In this document: positions 60,123 through 64,000 of the stretch, one piece after another
Layout of the letters: each line of letters opens with the position of its first letter
Numbering within the stretch: the stretch's first letter is position 1
From: Amoeboaphelidium occidentale
Taxonomy: Eukaryota > Aphelidiomycota > Aphelidea
Assembly (NCBI GenBank): GCA_023515795.1
Contig: JALGPX010000053.1
Coordinates: forward strand, 238 to 64,237
Length of the DNA: 64,000 nucleotides
Direction of reading: 5' to 3'
Notes under the pieces: generated by a model
Databases searched by the model: none
What the model was told of the DNA's origin: nothing
The model's input: the letters and a program-made list of their open reading frames with translations, nothing else
Translations under genes and position numbers: made by a program

Positions 60123-60947
60123 ATGACTTTGAACACCGACACAATCGAAAAGAAGGTTGCTACTCGTCCAGCTGCTGAAGAACTCATCCAAAGAAACGTC
60201 TTGAAAGGTTCTAAACTCTTTTTCCGTTGCCTCTAATCTTAATTTTGTAGATGCTTCTTTGGCGCCTGCTTTGCAAGCTCATGCCATCGAACTTCAAAAG
60301 GCGAAGTTGGAAGATAATTTAAACAAGAAGTTGGAATTGCGTCCTGAAGTTTCTGACTTGGTTGAGCACAATATTTTGAAAGGTTTCTTCTATTTGATGG
60401 CTTAATTCTAATTGTTTCATCAGATCCAAAGATTGCGCCATCTTTGCAAGGAGCACAGGCTTCTTTGGAGCGTGCTATGAATGAAGACGCTTTGGAGAAG
60501 AAGTTGCCTAACCGCCCAACTGTCTCTGAGTTGGAAGAGCACAACATCTTGAAGGAAACTTCTTTGGCTCCAGCATTACAGGCTGCTGCATCTGAATTGC
60601 AAAAGGCAAGACTTGAAGACACTTTGAACAAGATGATCGAGCACAGACCACAAGTTGATGAGTTGAAAGATCGCAATATTGTTAAGGATAGTCATGTTGC
60701 ACCTGCTTTACAAGCAACTGAAGCAGCTCTACAACGCGCCAAATTGGAATTGGAACTTTCTAAGAATTTGAACGACCGTCCAACAAAAGAAGATTTGATT
60801 TCTCACAATATCATGAAGGAAGGAGAGCCAAATTTGCAAGCTGCAACAGAAGCTTTGAAGAAGGCAAAGATTGAAGACGAGATCTCAAAGAAGTTGGCAA
60901 CAAGACCTTCTGAAACTGCTCCTGAAATTCAAAAGGTATTGATCTAA
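60123..60947 (+). CDS. RPEL-repeat actin-binding protein
   Basis: Three exons: 60123-60207, 60251-60382 and 60424-60947; introns of 43 and 41 nt; 246 residues. The chain is built from tandem units of about 42 residues. Each has the RPEL core RPxxxELxxxNILK: RPAAEELIQRNVLK, RPEVSDLVEHNILK, RPTVSELEEHNILK, RPQVDELKDRNIVK and RPTKEDLISHNIMK, plus a degenerate sixth (RPSETAPEIQK). In animal MRTF and Phactr the RPEL motif binds G-actin. No other domain is present, so this is a pure array, possibly an actin-monomer buffer. Both introns fall at the same place, after the Lys that follows the core, so exons equal repeats. Confidence 0.85.
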
Positions 60948-61000
60948 GGAAATTAAATAAAATCAAAATAATATCTCATCAATTTATTGTTTAAACTCGT

Positions 61001-62965
<1,965 letters not shown>

Positions 62966-63121
62966 TTGTTGAAAAAAGGATTTGAAATGTTTGTGAGCGA
63001 CGGCGATTCAAGTTTGGGCAGACGTGATTGGTCAGTTCGGAATCTTGTTTCGCGTTGAAGTACCTATAAACTCTGACGGCTTAAAAGCATTGATAATGAA
63101 GAAGCTTAAGTTTATTTCTAG

Positions 63122-64000
63122 TTATGCAACGTATTGGTACATTCGAGCGTTTCCTTCGACTCGTTCAAGATACTCTCGGTCTATCAGAACTTCAATCTGC
63201 TTTTTGATCATTAAAGGATCTGGGATAAAGCGCGAGGTTAACTGAGAGGTAACGTCTACGATAAGCTGTGAATGTTCCATTCGTTGCCTTGATTTCATTA
63301 CTCTAACTATGGCAGCATCAATCATGAACTTTCGGCCTTCAGTAATTTTCTGTGCAGTGTCTTTTGCTTGTGAATCTTGTTCTTGTGCCGCTAATGAGAC
63401 TGTTGGGATCTTAATTCTGTATTGCGGACATGTAAATTGATTGTTGAAAGTGAAAACATCGCTTGAACTAATGTCTTTCGATTTCGGATTCTTTAGAAGA
63501 ACTTTGTATTTTCCGCAGGATAAGGACTGCAAGCTTCTAACTAATTCAGGTTCAGGAATTCTAATTTTTGCTTTAAGATCTTCGTAGAAAAGTGTATCTT
63601 CATCGTTGAAGAACATCAAGATAGCTCCCTGATAGAAACTAACCAACAACTCATGTTTTCGTTTTTCAAACTTCACGACAATATCAAGACTTCCCAGAGT
63701 AGTCTGCCAGTCCAGCTTTCTGCCATTGTGCCTTCCAAGATAGAAATCCTGAAATACTTCTGCACATTTAACTATTGGTTCTGGATACCCGTTATTTGTC
63801 GAAAGTCCTGCGTCAACACTTGCGTTTGTTAGAGGCCAGAATGTTGATGTTAAAACATTCACATTCAAGTCACATGGCAATTTAATGTTGTTCTGTGTTA
63901 GATACTGTTTGAAGTGGGTCATATTCTCAGAAGAAATTCTTATATCCGTAAACATGCCCTCCAACTTTGATGTGAACTGATTTCCCGTTTCAGATTTTAG
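63122..64000 (-). CDS. CUL4: Cullin 4, C-terminal part (5' end outside the window)
   Basis: The frame is open from the window edge to the stop at 63122, giving about 292 residues of a cullin. Visible blocks are TSKLEGMFTDI, VNVLTSTFWPL, FYLGRHNGRKLDWQTTLG, the SLSCGKYKVLLKNPK winged helix and the WHB ending YLERVEGNARMYQYVA. The Nedd8 acceptor Lys lies in IDAAIVRVMKSRQ. FYLGRHNGRKLDWQTTLG is closer to CUL4 than to CUL3. The helicase-to-cullin gap is 156 bp. CUL4 with DDB1 makes DCAF-type ubiquitin ligases for chromatin; the deneddylase CSN5 is also in this window. Confidence 0.88.
   Translation of the reverse strand, partial: LKSETGNQFTSKLEGMFTDIRISSENMTHFKQYLTQNNIKLPCDLNVNVLTSTFWPLTNASVDAGLSTNNGYPEPIVKCAEVFQDFYLGRHNGRKLDWQTTLGSLDIVVKFEKRKHELLVSFYQGAILMFFNDEDTLFYEDLKAKIRIPEPELVRSLQSLSCGKYKVLLKNPKSKDISSSDVFTFNNQFTCPQYRIKIPTVSLAAQEQDSQAKDTAQKITEGRKFMIDAAIVRVMKSRQRMEHSQLIVDVTSQLTSRFIPDPLMIKKQIEVLIDREYLERVEGNARMYQYVA

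Overview
This is a eukaryotic nuclear window: 38 protein genes lie on both strands (about one per 1.7 kb), most interrupted by very short spliceosomal introns. The gene content points to an early-diverging member of the fungal lineage (zoosporic-fungus, rozellid or aphelid grade). Families best known from fungi are present: SPT20 of SAGA, a GUP1 MBOAT acyltransferase, a Src1/Heh-type inner nuclear membrane protein, a UPF0658 Golgi protein, a VPS3844-type EGF/TM protein, a Sho1-like membrane protein and an RSN1/CSC1 channel. Beside them sit genes that yeasts and moulds usually lack or keep in another form: MCM9, a fused two-domain lysine-degrading AASS, animal-type imidazolonepropionase, elongin C, CUL4, CSN5, RPEL repeats and a Golgi-type sulfotransferase. 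The exact taxon cannot be fixed from this window.

Layout. 0-5.7 kb (+): DUF2358 protein (5' cut by the window edge), cohesin SMC3, IPI3/WDR18. 5.7-16 kb: sulfotransferase, RANBP9/GID1, cytochrome b5 (-), a UEV (+), then CSN5, AASS and imidazolonepropionase (-). 16-17.2 kb: gene-free, with a sequencing gap flanked by a 133-bp duplicated sequence. 17.2-20.7 kb (+): dynactin p150 and a tiny RNase P subunit. 20.8-23.5 kb (-): SPT20. 23.8-33 kb: a run of membrane proteins (UPF0658, choline-transporter-like, Ctr copper transporter with a large Cys-rich ectodomain, CSC1 channel) with COQ9 between. 33-41 kb (-): GUP1, Src1 (disturbed by three single-N joins with duplicated flanks), elongin C, CTP synthase, a class V PLP enzyme. 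41-48 kb: MCM9 (+), VPS3844-like (-), TAF2 (+). 48-64 kb: SUN/SLP1 (-), a two-RRM SR protein (+), a beta-adaptin (+), an unknown acidic protein (-), a bacterial-looking DUF1624 membrane acyltransferase (-), eS6, eIF2-beta and a Sho1-like protein (-), a methyltransferase (+), an RPEL-repeat protein (+), DBP2/DDX5 (-) and the C-terminal part of CUL4 (-, cut by the edge).

I reconstructed about 60 introns; all but four are 30-51 nt. The four long ones are in DBP2 (175 nt, containing a well-formed candidate poison exon), the SR protein (234 nt), eS6 (81 nt, with a hairpin enclosing an alternative acceptor) and SPT20 (80 nt). The first three belong to gene families in which introns serve autoregulation, so the outliers look functional. 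I saw no tRNA, rRNA, CRISPR, transposon or retroelement. Genes meet tail-to-tail with as few as 9-16 bp between stop codons and head-to-head with as little as 49 bp. Products cover chromosome biology (SMC3, MCM9, SPT20, TAF2), ubiquitin and Nedd8 systems (GID1, UEV, CSN5, elongin C, CUL4), RNA processing, translation and membrane functions; there is no sign of a single dedicated pathway cluster.
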